Shown here piece after piece: positions 1 through 8,268 of a DNA stretch of 60,193 nucleotides (its first letter is position 1; each line of letters opens with the position of its first letter). Position numbers and translations under genes: made by a program. This DNA comes from an uncultured Pseudorhodobacter sp. (GTDB lineage: Bacteria; Pseudomonadota; Alphaproteobacteria; Rhodobacterales; Rhodobacteraceae): positions 1 through 60,193 of the forward strand of contig CAJXWJ010000011.1 of assembly GCA_913062925.1 (NCBI GenBank). The letters run 5' to 3'. The notes beneath the pieces were generated by a model. That model did no database searches. It saw only the letters and a list, made by a program, of their open reading frames with translations, and was not told where the DNA came from.

Positions 1-2
1 CA

Positions 3-728
3 GCGCTGTCGCTGGCGGGCTTTGTGCTGTTTTGGGCCGCTTTGGCGGTGCTGCGCGCAGATGCGCAAATCTTGCCCGCCCCGCCCGTTGTGCTGGCGGC
101 GATCTGGGCCGAGGCGGTCTCGGGTAGGCTGATGCACCATATCACGGCGACGCTGACACGGGTGGGGGTCGCCTTTGCGCTGTCAATGGGGATTGGCATC
201 GCGCTGGGGCTTGTGCTGGGGCGCAGGCCACGGCTGAACCAATGGGTCGAGCCTTGGCTGATGATCCTGCTGAACCTGCCGGCCTTGGTCGTGATAGCAC
301 TGTGCTACCTCTGGATCGGGCTGAATGAAACCGCGGCCATCGCCGCCGTCACCTTGAACAAAACCGCCATGGTCGCCGTGACCCTGCGCGAGGGCAGCCG
401 CGCCCTTAGCCCCAGTTTGGCTGATCTGGGGCAGGTTTACCGCCTGACCCCACTGATGCGCCTGCGCCATATCACCCTGCCGCAGCTTGCGCCTTATCTG
501 GCCAGTGCCACCCGCAACGGCCTGGCGATCATCTGGAAAATCGTGCTGGTGGTTGAATTTCTGGGCCGGTCCTCTGGCGTCGGCTTTCAGATCCACCTGA
601 AGTTTCAGCTGTTCGACATCACCGGCGTGCTGGCCTATGCGCTCAGTTTCACCGCGCTGATGCTTGTGATCGACTACGCCCTTGTTCAACCCATCGAGCG
701 GCACGCAAACCGCTGGCGCAACCCATAG
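3..728 (+). CDS. ABC transporter permease, SsuC/TauC type (5' truncated by window)
   Basis: Inner-membrane permease of a nitrate/sulfonate/taurine-type importer. The reading frame is open to the first bases of the window, so the N-terminus lies outside. At least five hydrophobic segments are visible. The stretch from LREGSRALSPSLADLGQVY to LPQLAPYLASATRNG matches the EAA loop that contacts the ATPase. It is followed by a substrate-binding protein after 7 bp and by the ATPase, so the three form one transporter operon. The substrate cannot be read from the sequence. Calling the family is secure, calling the ligand is not. Confidence 0.85.
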   Translation, partial: ALSLAGFVLFWAALAVLRADAQILPAPPVVLAAIWAEAVSGRLMHHITATLTRVGVAFALSMGIGIALGLVLGRRPRLNQWVEPWLMILLNLPALVVIALCYLWIGLNETAAIAAVTLNKTAMVAVTLREGSRALSPSLADLGQVYRLTPLMRLRHITLPQLAPYLASATRNGLAIIWKIVLVVEFLGRSSGVGFQIHLKFQLFDITGVLAYALSFTALMLVIDYALVQPIERHANRWRNP

Positions 729-735
729 GCCTGAT

Positions 736-1689
736 ATGTTCAAATCGCTGCTCTTTGCCCTTAGCCTTGCCACCTCGGCCCAAGCGGGCGACCTTGCCAC
801 GCTGCGCGTAGCCACCCAAGTCAGCGGCACGGTGAACTGGGAACTGACCACCATCACCCAAAACGGCTTTGATACCGCCAATGGCTTTCGCCTTGAGGTC
901 GCCGATGTCGCCGGTGGCCCCGCGGCGCAGATCGCCTTTGAAGGGGGGGCGGCAGATGTGATCGTCTCGGATTGGCTTTGGGTGGCGCGGCAGCGGGCCG
1001 AGGGGCGCGACTATGTGTTTATCCCCTATTCCAAGGCGGTGGGCGCGCTTTATGTGCCGGCCACAAGCACAGCCCAGACTCTGCCCGATTTAAAGGGCAG
1101 CCAGATTGGCATTGCAGGCGGGCCGGTGGACAAAAGCTGGCTTATCCTGCGCGCCTATGCGCAAAGCCAATATGGCTTTGATCTGGCAGGCCAGACAAGC
1201 CAAGTCTTTGGCGCGCCGCCGCTGATCTATCAAACAGCACTTGATGGCCAATTTGGTGGTGCGATCAACTTTTGGCATTTTGGCGCCAAGATGCAGGCCG
1301 CTGGCCTGCGCCCCTTGGTAACGGTGCAAGAGGCCGCGCTTGCGCTGGGCCTGAACCCTGACACGCCGCTGTTGGGCTATGTGGTGCAGGGGGCTTTGCT
1401 GCGTGATCATCCTGATGTGGCGGCAGGTCTGGCCAAGGCCAGCCGCGCGGCCAAGGCGCTTTTGGCCAGCGACGATGCGGCATGGCAGGCCCTGCGCCCG
1501 CAGATGAACGCCAAATCCGAGGCCGAGTTTCAGGCGCTGATAGCAGGCTTTCGGCAAGGCATCCCCAGCGCGGGCGCGGTGGACGAGGCAGCCGCCGCCA
1601 AACTGCTGGCCGTGATGGCCGATCTGGGTGGGGCCGAGCTTGTGGGCAATCTGAAAACCCTGCCTGCGGGCACCTTTTACACGCCATGA
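736..1689 (+). CDS. ABC transporter periplasmic substrate-binding protein
   Basis: Periplasmic ligand-binding component of the transporter encoded on either side. The 317-aa product starts with a short Sec signal peptide (MFKSLLFALSLATSAQAGD) and has the two-lobed NMT1/SsuA-like layout. FEGGAADVIVSDWLWVARQ and LPDLKGSQIGIAGGP are typical strand-loop motifs of this group. A longer in-frame start at 682 exists, but the ATG at 736 gives the clean signal peptide and lies just after the permease stop. The stop overlaps the ATPase start (ATGA at 1686-1689), so translation is probably coupled. The ligand is unknown; sulfonate, nitrate, thiamin-precursor or alcohol-metabolism-linked roles all occur in this family. 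Confidence 0.85.
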   Translation: MFKSLLFALSLATSAQAGDLATLRVATQVSGTVNWELTTITQNGFDTANGFRLEVADVAGGPAAQIAFEGGAADVIVSDWLWVARQRAEGRDYVFIPYSKAVGALYVPATSTAQTLPDLKGSQIGIAGGPVDKSWLILRAYAQSQYGFDLAGQTSQVFGAPPLIYQTALDGQFGGAINFWHFGAKMQAAGLRPLVTVQEAALALGLNPDTPLLGYVVQGALLRDHPDVAAGLAKASRAAKALLASDDAAWQALRPQMNAKSEAEFQALIAGFRQGIPSAGAVDEAAAAKLLAVMADLGGAELVGNLKTLPAGTFYTP

Positions 1690-2300
1690 CGCCGGCGCTG
1701 TCACTGGATCTGCGCGCGGCGCAACATGGGCGTTTGGCGGTGCTGGGCGCGCTGTCGCTGCAAGTGCAGCTGGGTGAAACGGTGGCGATCTGCGGCGCCT
1801 CGGGGGTGGGAAAATCGACGCTGTTGCGCATCCTTGCCGGGCTACATGCCGATTGGCAGGGCGATCTGTCGCAGATAGCTCCGCCGGCAATGGTGTTCCA
1901 AGAACCGACCCTGCTGCCCTGGCGCAGCGTGCGCGACAACATCACACTTTTGACCGGCTGTTCGGCGCAAGTGGCGGATCAGGCCCTGGCCGATTGCGGC
2001 TTGGCCGAGAAGGCTGCGGCCTTTCCAAATGCGCTGTCGCTGGGTCAACAGCGCCGCCTTGCGCTTGCGCGCGCCTTTGCAATGCGGCCGCAGATCCTGC
2101 TGATGGATGAGGCCTTTACCTCGCTGGATCCAAGCCTTGCGGCCGAGATGATGACCCTGTTCGAGACCCTGCGCGCCGCGCGCCCGCTTGCCACTGTGCT
2201 GGTGACGCACGACCCGGCCGAGGCACTGCGACTTGCCAGCCGCACCCTGACATTGTCTGGGCATCCCGCCCGTTTTGATGCTTCCCCTTTGCCGGTCTAA
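1686..2300 (+). CDS. ABC transporter ATP-binding protein, SsuB/TauB type
   Basis: Cytoplasmic ATPase of the same importer, 204 aa. All nucleotide-binding motifs are present in order: Walker A GASGVGKST, Q-loop VFQEPTLLPW, a variant signature LSLGQQRRLALARA, Walker B ILLMDEAFTSLD and H-loop LVTHDP. The protein is shorter than the usual 230-260 aa, which leaves it a minimal ATPase without a C-terminal extension. The ATG start overlaps the stop of the binding-protein gene by 4 bp. A GTG start much further upstream would bury the gene inside its neighbour and was rejected. Confidence 0.88.
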   Translation: MTPALSLDLRAAQHGRLAVLGALSLQVQLGETVAICGASGVGKSTLLRILAGLHADWQGDLSQIAPPAMVFQEPTLLPWRSVRDNITLLTGCSAQVADQALADCGLAEKAAAFPNALSLGQQRRLALARAFAMRPQILLMDEAFTSLDPSLAAEMMTLFETLRAARPLATVLVTHDPAEALRLASRTLTLSGHPARFDASPLPV

Positions 2301-2340
2301 ACGTGTAGGAAGCAATCGAAAGATTATAAGGACGCAAACC

Positions 2341-3150
2341 ATGGCGCATATCATCGTTGTCGGCAACGAAAAGGGCGGGTCGGGCAAATCGACCACCTCG
2401 ATGCATGTCGGCACGGCTTTGGCGCGCATGGGCCACCGCGTTGGCGCTTTGGATCTGGATCTGCGGCAGCGCTCTTTCGGGCGTTATGTCGAAAATCGGG
2501 TGGCTTATCTGAAGCGCGCGGGCCTTGAGCTGCCCAGCCCGAACTATATCGAACTGCCCGAGGTGGCCGCCGACAGCCTTGCCTCAGGCGAAAACGCCTT
2601 TGACGCGCGGCTTTCGGCGGCGGTGGCGCAGCTAGAGCCGATTTCCGATTTCATCATCATCGACTGCCCCGGCAGTCACACCCGTCTCAGCCAAGTCGCC
2701 CATAGCCTTGCCGACACGCTGGTCACGCCTTTGAACGACAGCTTTATCGATTTCGATCTGCTGGCGCGTGTGGATGCCGAAACGGGCCGTGTCAAAGGCC
2801 CGTCGATCTATTCCGAAATGGTCTGGAACGCGCGGCAGCTGCGCGCGCAGGCGGGGCTAAAGCCCATCGACTGGATCGTTTTGCGCAACCGCTTGGGCGC
2901 GCAGCAGATGCATAATAAGAAAAAAGTCGGCGCAGCCTTGGAAGAGCTTTCAAAGCGCATCGGCTTTCGCGTCGCCGCCGGGTTTTCCGAGCGCGTGATC
3001 TTTCGCGAGCTGTTTCCGCGTGGGCTGACCCTGCTGGATCTTCGAGATACTGGCGTCGATGGCTTGAACCTATCCAACATCGCGGCGCGGCAAGAGCTGC
3101 GCGATTTGATCACCGAGCTGCGGCTGCCAGGGGTTTCGATCGCATTTTGA
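2341..3150 (+). CDS. mipZ: Division-plane positioning ATPase MipZ
   Basis: ParA/MinD-superfamily ATPase which in Caulobacter and relatives forms a polar gradient with ParB and inhibits FtsZ assembly away from midcell. The 269-aa product carries the deviant Walker A motif NEKGGSGKST at its N-terminus and the MipZ-typical A' region LDLDLRQRSFGRYVENR. IIIDCPGSHT is the Walker B region. The length and this A' region fit MipZ better than plasmid ParA proteins. The start follows AAGGA at a normal distance. The gene is monocistronic here, between an ABC transporter operon and a convergent small ORF that overlaps its 3' end. Confidence 0.9.
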   Translation: MAHIIVVGNEKGGSGKSTTSMHVGTALARMGHRVGALDLDLRQRSFGRYVENRVAYLKRAGLELPSPNYIELPEVAADSLASGENAFDARLSAAVAQLEPISDFIIIDCPGSHTRLSQVAHSLADTLVTPLNDSFIDFDLLARVDAETGRVKGPSIYSEMVWNARQLRAQAGLKPIDWIVLRNRLGAQQMHNKKKVGAALEELSKRIGFRVAAGFSERVIFRELFPRGLTLLDLRDTGVDGLNLSNIAARQELRDLITELRLPGVSIAF

Positions 3151-3286
3151 ACAATGCCTGCGGTGGTGCGCGCCAGCCGTCGCGCTGACGGCAGCGCTCG
3201 AGGCGGAGGGCAAAGACATCTGCGGTGGCCTCGGTCTTTGCGCCAAACTGGCTGATCAATCGTCTGATATGCTTGCCAAACACCAT
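3110..3286 (-). CDS. Putative 58-aa small protein, convergent with mipZ
   Basis: Unrecognised small ORF. The ATG at 3286 is preceded by AAGGAGG six bases upstream on the minus strand, an unusually perfect Shine-Dalgarno sequence for a chance ORF. The product begins MVFGKHIRRLISQFGAKTEA and is basic, with 11 Arg/Lys among the first 50 residues and no membrane segment. Its last 13 codons run antisense to the end of mipZ. It lies about 96 bp downstream of the arsR-type gene in the same direction and may be co-transcribed with it. I have no function to suggest. Confidence 0.45.
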   Translation of the reverse strand: MVFGKHIRRLISQFGAKTEATADVFALRLERCRQRDGWRAPPQALFKMRSKPLAAAAR

Positions 3287-3382
3287 GCACGCCTCCTTGC
3301 ACTGCTTTGGCCGCCAATCTGCTTGGCAAAAGGGGCGGCTTTATGGCTGGGATGCGAAGAAACTGAGGGTGGTATCGGTTTT

Positions 3383-3745
3383 TCAGCGCGGTTGCGGCGG
3401 ATCTTGCTCGATCTCTTCGGCGGTCGCGCTGAACTCATCCGCTAAGAAGCGCTCGAATGCGTCAAGGTCAACGGGCTCAAACTGGCCAAAGCTGCCCATC
3501 CAAACCGAAGCCGCGCGCAGGGCGTCGGGCTCGAGTTTGCACCATATCACCCGACCGCGCTTCTCGCGGCTGACCAACCCCGCCTCGGCGAGAATGCCCA
3601 GATGTTTGGAAATCGCCGCAAGGCTGATCTGAAACGGCGCGGCCACATCGGTCACTGCCATATCATCCTCCAGCAGCATGCTAAGGATCGCCCGCCGCGT
3701 CGGATCGGCCAAAGCCGAAAATACCATGTCTAAGCTTTGTGCCAT
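3383..3745 (-). CDS. ArsR-family winged-helix transcriptional regulator
   Basis: DNA-binding repressor of the ArsR/SmtB fold, 120 aa. VFSALADPTRRAILSMLLE is the classic first-helix signature, and the recognition region reads PFQISLAAISKHLGILAEAG followed by a wing (LVSREKRGRVIWCKLE). No metal-binding CxC motif is seen, so it is more likely of the non-metal type that often regulates a neighbouring SRPBCC or ligand-binding gene. No such neighbour is present. The start at MAQSLDMVF fits the family; the longer ORF adds 28 unrelated residues. It is transcribed divergently from the ATP synthase operon across about 205 bp. Confidence 0.85.
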   Translation of the reverse strand: MAQSLDMVFSALADPTRRAILSMLLEDDMAVTDVAAPFQISLAAISKHLGILAEAGLVSREKRGRVIWCKLEPDALRAASVWMGSFGQFEPVDLDAFERFLADEFSATAEEIEQDPPQPR

Positions 3746-3893
3746 CGGGCGATTATCGCGATGCTTTGCGGAATCGTCAACCATTCGGTTGAATATGCCA
3801 AAGCCGTCTGTTGGGGGAAATGTCACCAAATTCGAATCCTTGCTTTTGAAAATAAGTTCGCAAAATCAACAATTTGAATGAGATTATCCTTGC

Positions 3894-3922
3894 TTGACAC
3901 CTTGGTGTCGGCTGCGTAGATA
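3894..3922 (+). promoter_or_regulatory. Putative sigma-70 promoter of the atp F0 operon
   Basis: A consensus -35 element TTGACA (3894-3899) is followed after 17 bp by TAGATA (3917-3922), ending 29 bp before the atpI start. The spacing is ideal and the -35 is perfect; the -10 is only a fair match, as is common in Rhodobacterales. This is inferred from sequence alone. Confidence 0.5.
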
Positions 3923-3951
3923 TCGCTCGAACCATTTGGGGGTTTTCTGCC

Positions 3952-4311
3952 ATGGTATCGGACGCCGAACGGGATCGCCTTGCGGCCTTGGAACAGCGGA
4001 TCGGATTGGCAAAAGCCGCAGCGGCCCCGCGCCGTTCTGCCAAATCGGAGCAGCATCGTCAGGCACAGCTTGCTTGGCGCATGGTGATAGAGCTTGTTTC
4101 CGGTCTGTTGATCGGATTTAGCATCGGATACGGACTGGATACCCTGTTTGGGACCATGCCGCTGTTCTTAGTGCTGTTTGTATTGGCTGGATTTGCGGCA
4201 GGGGTGAAAACCATGCTCGGTTCGGCAAAAGAGATGCAGGAAAAGGCCGCAAAAGCGCCGGCTCCCGAGGCAAACGCTGCAAGCGCAGCTGACGATGAAG
4301 AGGAAGACTGA
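3952..4311 (+). CDS. atpI: F0F1 ATP synthase assembly protein AtpI
   Basis: Small membrane protein at the head of the F0 operon, believed to assist c-ring assembly and magnesium handling. The 119-aa product has a charged N-terminus and two transmembrane helices at about residues 45-65 and 70-92. The first contains the family glycine pattern [13 protein letters not shown]. The C-terminal tail is rich in Ala and acidic residues and ends DDEEED. It directly precedes atpB, whose start lies at or within its stop region. The position and the two-helix topology make the call reliable despite weak conservation in this family. Confidence 0.88.
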   Translation: MVSDAERDRLAALEQRIGLAKAAAAPRRSAKSEQHRQAQLAWRMVIELVSGLLIGFSIGYGLDTLFGTMPLFLVLFVLAGFAAGVKTMLGSAKEMQEKAAKAPAPEANAASAADDEEED

Positions 4312-4312
4312 A

Positions 4313-5089
4313 GTGGCAAGCGAAGCGCAAAGCGAAGGTGGGTTGGCGTTCCATCCTCTCCAGCAGTTCGAGGTTCACCCGCTGTTTGGCGAGGGTCCGA
4401 TCCATTGGTACACCATCACCAACTCGACGGTCTGGCTCTTGCTGGTTGCAGTGTTGGTTGTTGCAATTTTCGTGCTGGGCTCTGCTGGCCGCAAATTGGT
4501 GCCATCTCGCATCCAGTCGATTGGCGAGCTTGGCTATGACTTCGTGCACAACATGGTTGTCGATGTCACAGGCGAAGAAGGTGCAAAATATTTCCCGATT
4601 GTGCTGACCCTGTTCTTGACCATCGCGCTTTCCAACATGCTGGGCCTGCTGCCAGGATCCTTCGCGCCGACCTCGCACATCGCTGTGACTGCGGTTTTGG
4701 GTTTTGGTGTGTTCTTGTTCGTGACATTGCTTGGTTTTTACAAGCATGGTTTTCACTTTCTGGGCATGTTCTGGATGAGCAGCGCGCCGCTGTTTTTGCG
4801 TCCGGTTATCGCGCTGATCGAATTGATCTCGTATTTCGTGCGCCCTGTCAGCCACTCGATCCGTCTTGCTGGCAACATCATGGCGGGCCACGCCGTTATC
4901 AAGGTGTTTGCAGCCTTCGCACCCTTGGTCTTGATTTCCGGTTTTGGCCTTGTTGTCACCCCACTTTCGATCGTTGCGATCACCGCGATCTATGCGCTTG
5001 AAGTCGTGGTGGCCATCATTCAGGCCTACGTTTTCACCATCCTGACCTGTGTTTACCTGCGTGATGCTCTGCATCCCGGCGGCCACTAA
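4313..5089 (+). CDS. atpB: F0F1 ATP synthase subunit a
   Basis: Membrane stator subunit that forms the two proton half-channels against the c-ring. Several hydrophobic helices are visible. The key helix reads [20 protein letters not shown], with the essential arginine, and the final helix carries the conserved Glu/Gln-containing [17 protein letters not shown]. Two starts are possible. The ATG at 4295 overlaps atpI by 17 bp and lacks a ribosome-binding site. The GTG at 4313 is preceded by AGAGGA at good spacing and lies one base after the atpI stop, so I chose it. It would yield about 258 aa. Confidence 0.92.
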   Translation: MASEAQSEGGLAFHPLQQFEVHPLFGEGPIHWYTITNSTVWLLLVAVLVVAIFVLGSAGRKLVPSRIQSIGELGYDFVHNMVVDVTGEEGAKYFPIVLTLFLTIALSNMLGLLPGSFAPTSHIAVTAVLGFGVFLFVTLLGFYKHGFHFLGMFWMSSAPLFLRPVIALIELISYFVRPVSHSIRLAGNIMAGHAVIKVFAAFAPLVLISGFGLVVTPLSIVAITAIYALEVVVAIIQAYVFTILTCVYLRDALHPGGH

Positions 5090-5134
5090 TCAGATCTTAT
5101 CACATCTAACCTATCCCATCCTAAGGAGAATACC

Positions 5135-5374
5135 ATGGAACTCGCAGCAGCAGCAGCTCTCGGCAAATTCATCGGCGCAGGTCTTGCCGCTATCGGTTCG
5201 GGCGTTGCCGCCGTCGGCGTTGGCAATGTCGCCAGCAGCTTCCTTGCAGGCGCTTTGCGCAACCCATCGGCAGCAGGTTCGCAGACCGCGACCCTGTTCA
5301 TCGGTCTGGCCTTCGCAGAAGCTTTGGGGATCTTCGCGTTCCTCGTCGCTCTGCTGTTGATGTTCGCAGCTTGA
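5135..5374 (+). CDS. atpE: F0F1 ATP synthase subunit c
   Basis: Proteolipid of the rotating c-ring, 79 aa. Two hydrophobic hairpin helices flank the polar loop R42-N43-P44, and the second helix carries the proton-binding carboxylate E62 in [11 protein letters not shown]. The glycine-rich first helix ([17 protein letters not shown]) has the tight-packing pattern of c-rings. No sodium-binding signature is evident, so proton coupling is expected. A strong AAGGAG site precedes the ATG. A 13-bp hairpin directly downstream may protect this highly translated cistron. Confidence 0.96.
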   Translation: MELAAAAALGKFIGAGLAAIGSGVAAVGVGNVASSFLAGALRNPSAAGSQTATLFIGLAFAEALGIFAFLVALLLMFAA

Positions 5375-5396
5375 TCTAACGTCCGAATCCTGACGG

Positions 5397-5426
5397 TCAG
5401 AGGTGCCGCCCCTGCGGCGCCTCTGA
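5397..5426 (+). promoter_or_regulatory. Intra-operon hairpin after atpE
   Basis: A 13-bp stem (5397-5409 with 5414-5426, one G-U pair) closed by a CCCT loop begins 22 bp after the atpE stop. It is not followed by a T-run, and the b' gene begins 30 bp later, so a partial attenuator or mRNA-stabilising structure is more likely than a full terminator. It could help raise the level of the multi-copy c subunit. Confidence 0.6.
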
Positions 5427-5456
5427 ACTTCTTAAAGGGTCCGACGGAGGGGCAAA

Positions 5457-6002
5457 ATGACAGCGACCACAACACCAGAAGCCGCAACCGAAGTTGCGCA
5501 CGAGGCCGCGGCGGCAGGAATGCCGCAGCTTGATCCCTCGCATTTTGCGAACCAGATCTTCTGGCTCGTCGTCACGCTGGTCGTGATCTTTTTCGTGCTG
5601 AAGCTTATCGCTTTGCCACGGATTGGCGGCACTTTGGCCAACCGTAAGGGCATGATCCTGAACGATCTGGCCGCTGCGGAAGAGTTCAAGCAAAAGGCTC
5701 TGTCGGCCGAGAAAGCCTATAACGACGCATTGGCGCAAGCCCGTGCCGAAGCAGGCAAGATCGTCGCACAGACCAAGGCAGAGATTCAGCAAGACCTGAA
5801 CGCAGCCATTGCCAAAGCCGATACGCAAATCGCTGCGAAAGCCGCCGAATCCGCCCAGCGGATCGACGAAATTCGCGCCGGCGCGCAAGAGGCTATTAAC
5901 GAGGTCGCCAAAGACACCGCCAAGGAATTGGTTGCTGCTTTGGGCGGCTCTGCTGATGCGCGTTCGATCACCGCAGCGGTGACCGCGCGGATGAAAGGGT
6001 AA
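5457..6002 (+). CDS. atpF': F0F1 ATP synthase subunit b' (second b-type stalk subunit)
   Basis: Peripheral-stalk subunit, 181 aa, that pairs with b to form the heterodimeric stator found in photosynthetic bacteria and many alphaproteobacteria. It has one N-terminal transmembrane helix ([20 protein letters not shown]), preceded by an Ala-rich soluble leader of about 30 residues. A long charged coiled coil follows, rich in Ala, Lys, Glu and Gln. The gene precedes the second b-type gene by 4 bp. Presence of both b and b' is the expected arrangement for this lineage. Confidence 0.92.
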   Translation: MTATTTPEAATEVAHEAAAAGMPQLDPSHFANQIFWLVVTLVVIFFVLKLIALPRIGGTLANRKGMILNDLAAAEEFKQKALSAEKAYNDALAQARAEAGKIVAQTKAEIQQDLNAAIAKADTQIAAKAAESAQRIDEIRAGAQEAINEVAKDTAKELVAALGGSADARSITAAVTARMKG

Positions 6003-6006
6003 GATT

Positions 6007-6573
6007 ATGAAAAACATTTTTCTGATCGTCGCTCTGGCAGGCATCGTGGCGGTGCTGACCGCAAGCAGCCACGGCGCTGCGATGTTCAGCCTGCACAACA
6101 CAAACTTTGTGGTGCTGATCTCGTTCTTGCTGTTCATTGGCGTGCTGATCTATACCGGCGTTCCAGCGATCTTGGCCAATGCGCTTGACGCGCGGGCTGC
6201 ACGGATCAAGGCAGATCTGGAAGAGGCCAAGGCGTTGCGTGCCGAAGCCATGGCTTTGCTGGGCTCTTACGAGGCCAAGCAGAAAGAAGTGCTAGAGCAA
6301 TCTGCGCGCATCATCGCCCAAGCCAAGGAAGAGGCGCAGCTTGCTGCCGCCAAAGCCAAGGAAGATCTGGCACAATCTATCGCACGCCGTCTGGCTGGCG
6401 CAGAAGAGCAGATCGCAGCCGCCGAAGCAGGCGCTTTGCGTCAGGTGCGTGAAAGCGCAATTACGGTAGCTGTTGCTGCCGCGGCTGAGGTGCTGGCCAA
6501 GCAGGCAACTGCCGAAACCGCATCGGCGTCGATTGATCATGCGATTGCCGAAGTGAACGCCAAGTTCCACTAA
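6007..6573 (+). CDS. atpF: F0F1 ATP synthase subunit b
   Basis: Second peripheral-stalk subunit, 188 aa. It begins with a hydrophobic signal-like segment (KNIFLIVALAGIVAVLT), then a second hydrophobic helix (NFVVLISFLLFIGVLIYTG), and then the conserved b-subunit junction PAILANALDARAARIKADLE. The rest is an Ala/Glu/Lys-rich coiled coil. The first segment may be cleaved. It is the last gene of the F0 operon and is followed by a strong terminator. The F1 genes are not in this window, matching the split atp organisation of alphaproteobacteria. Confidence 0.92.
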   Translation: MKNIFLIVALAGIVAVLTASSHGAAMFSLHNTNFVVLISFLLFIGVLIYTGVPAILANALDARAARIKADLEEAKALRAEAMALLGSYEAKQKEVLEQSARIIAQAKEEAQLAAAKAKEDLAQSIARRLAGAEEQIAAAEAGALRQVRESAITVAVAAAAEVLAKQATAETASASIDHAIAEVNAKFH

Positions 6574-6595
6574 CCGGCTGATACATCCCTTAAAC

Positions 6596-6624
6596 CGGCT
6601 CGGCAGCTTTGCCGGGCCGTTTTT
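6596..6624 (+). terminator. Intrinsic terminator of the atp F0 operon
   Basis: A 10-bp stem (6596-6605 with 6610-6619, one G-U pair), a GCTT loop and TTTTT at 6620-6624 lie 22 bp after the atpF stop. The T-run overlaps the end of the convergent regulator gene. Confidence 0.9.
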
Positions 6625-7390
6625 ATTTGCTGATTTCGTGTTCAAGCCGCAGCTTGGCTATGGCTTCGTTCCGCCCTGCCTTGGCTTGCTCGGCCATCGA
6701 GCCTTGGATGAAATCCATATGTGCCTCGATCGCGGCGCGGGCGGCGGCCGGATCGCGGGCTTGGATCGCATCATTGATCGCGCGATGCTGGTCCAGAAGA
6801 TGGTCGCGAGTCAGACGGTTTTTGAACATCACCTGCCGATTGTAGAACACGCCACTGCGCAGCAGTTCGTACATCGAGCGCATCATATGCAGCATCACCA
6901 CATTATGGCTGGCCTCGATGATCGCCATGTGAAAACTGGCGTCTAGCTCGGCCTCATCGGAAGGATCGCGTTTTTGGTGGGCCGCTTCCATCTTGGTGAA
7001 AACCGCTGCAATCACCTTCAGATCGGTCTCGGTACCCAGCCGCGCGGCGCGTTCGGCGGTCAGCGCCTCCATATCGCGGCGGAAGGCGACATAGTCGATC
7101 ACCGCCTCTTCATGGCTTGAAAACAGCCCCACCAGGGCTGGCGAAAACGCCGAGCCCAGCACATCGGCGACAAAAATTCCGGCGTTGGGGCGGCTGGTCA
7201 ACAACCCGCGCTGTTGCAGGTCGGCCACCGCCTCGCGCAGCGAGGGGCGCGACACGCCCAGACGGTCGGACAATTCCCGTTCTGACGGCAAACGCTCGCC
7301 CGGTTGCAAGATGCCGCGCAGGATCAGCAATTCAATTTGCTGGACCACGGATTGCGACAGTTTTTCCGCCTCGATCTTCTGGAATGGCAT
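6623..7390 (-). CDS. FadR-type (GntR/FCD) regulator, possible glycolate-utilisation regulator
   Basis: One-component regulator, 255 aa. The N-terminal GntR winged helix contains PGERLPSERELSDRLGVSRP, and the C-terminal all-helical FCD ligand domain carries the metal-binding Asp/His framework (DASFHMAIIEASHN). The start at MPFQKIEAEKL has GGAG at good spacing. Members of this PdhR/LldR/GlcC branch bind ACCAAT-type half sites. The gene's own upstream region and the glcD upstream region 35 kb away share ATATnACCAATTT. From this I infer autoregulation and control of glcDEF, but other pyruvate- or lactate-type ligands remain possible. Confidence 0.85.
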   Translation of the reverse strand: MPFQKIEAEKLSQSVVQQIELLILRGILQPGERLPSERELSDRLGVSRPSLREAVADLQQRGLLTSRPNAGIFVADVLGSAFSPALVGLFSSHEEAVIDYVAFRRDMEALTAERAARLGTETDLKVIAAVFTKMEAAHQKRDPSDEAELDASFHMAIIEASHNVVMLHMMRSMYELLRSGVFYNRQVMFKNRLTRDHLLDQHRAINDAIQARDPAAARAAIEAHMDFIQGSMAEQAKAGRNEAIAKLRLEHEISK

Positions 7391-7403
7391 GGGTTTCTCC
7401 GAA

Positions 7404-7427
7404 CTGGAGCAAACATATGACCAATTT
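7404..7427. promoter_or_regulatory. Putative FCD-regulator operator upstream of its own gene
   Basis: CTGGA followed after 11 bp by ACCAATTT resembles the inverted repeat TTGGT-N11-ACCAATTT found before glcD. Aligning the two 25-bp regions by eye gives 17 identities. It lies 14-37 bp upstream of the regulator start, a natural position for autorepression. Confidence 0.4.
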
Positions 7428-7493
7428 GCGGCGCTCTCAATACAAAACGCGTGAGGCTGGGGCCCCACGCGTTTATGCAAGTTTGACGCGGGC

Positions 7494-8150
7494 TTAGGCC
7501 GAAGGCCGGATAATGATTTCCACCCGACGATTTGCCGCGCGGCCCTCTGGTGTCAGGTTAGAGGCAACCGGTTGGTCCTCGCCACGACCATAGGCTGCCA
7601 GCCGGTTTCCCTGCACGCCTGCATCGCGCAGCACCTGTGCCACCGATGTTGCACGGCGTTGCGACAGGTCTTGGTTATAGGCGGCGGCACCCGAGTTGTC
7701 GGTATGCCCAATCACTTCGACCGAGCTGTCAGGATAGCGGTTCAAAGACCCCGCAACCGCGCGCAGATCATAGGTCAGATCAGGCCGCAGTGTCGCACTG
7801 TCGGTGGCAAACAGCACATCTTGCGGCATGTTGACCACCAGATATTGGCCGTTGTTGGTGACCGAGATATTTGAATTGCCGATCGAAGAGCGCAGGTCTG
7901 CCGCCTGTTTGTCCAAGGTGCTGCCAATCGCGCCGCCAAGGGCTGCGCCAAGCACGCCGCCAACAACGGCTTTGCCCAGCTTGTCATCGCCCGAACGGGT
8001 GGCGCCTGCAAAGGCTCCCAACATACCGCCGACAATCGCGCCGTTCTTGGCGCGGGCGTTTGGATCATCAGGATAGGCGTTTGGGTCAACGCAAGCGGTC
8101 AGCCCCATCAGGGCAATGGCGGAAAGAAGAAGGGTTTTGTTCAGGATCAT
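7494..8150 (-). CDS. OmpA-family outer-membrane lipoprotein with glycine zipper
   Basis: Peptidoglycan-associated lipoprotein-like protein, 218 aa. The signal peptide ends in the lipobox LTAC with C20 as the lipidated residue. The Gly/Ala-rich segment at about 36-80 (GGMLGAFAGA, GGVLGAALGGAIG) is a glycine-zipper region. The C-terminal OmpA domain starts near LFATDSATLRPD and contains the peptidoglycan-binding motif GHTDNSG followed by SQRRATSVAQVL and GRGEDQP. The architecture matches YiaD-like proteins rather than Pal itself. It stands alone between a regulator and a DNA repair gene. Confidence 0.9.
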   Translation of the reverse strand: MILNKTLLLSAIALMGLTACVDPNAYPDDPNARAKNGAIVGGMLGAFAGATRSGDDKLGKAVVGGVLGAALGGAIGSTLDKQAADLRSSIGNSNISVTNNGQYLVVNMPQDVLFATDSATLRPDLTYDLRAVAGSLNRYPDSSVEVIGHTDNSGAAAYNQDLSQRRATSVAQVLRDAGVQGNRLAAYGRGEDQPVASNLTPEGRAANRRVEIIIRPSA

Positions 8151-8268
8151 CTGCTGCCTCGAAATTCTACTGGGCCTTTGTGTGGCCTAAGCGGCGATAA
8201 TAGCAGTGCGGCGTCAGCTCTGACAGTGGCGCGCATGTCACGGCAGGTTTTCGCCCATCACTTATCCG

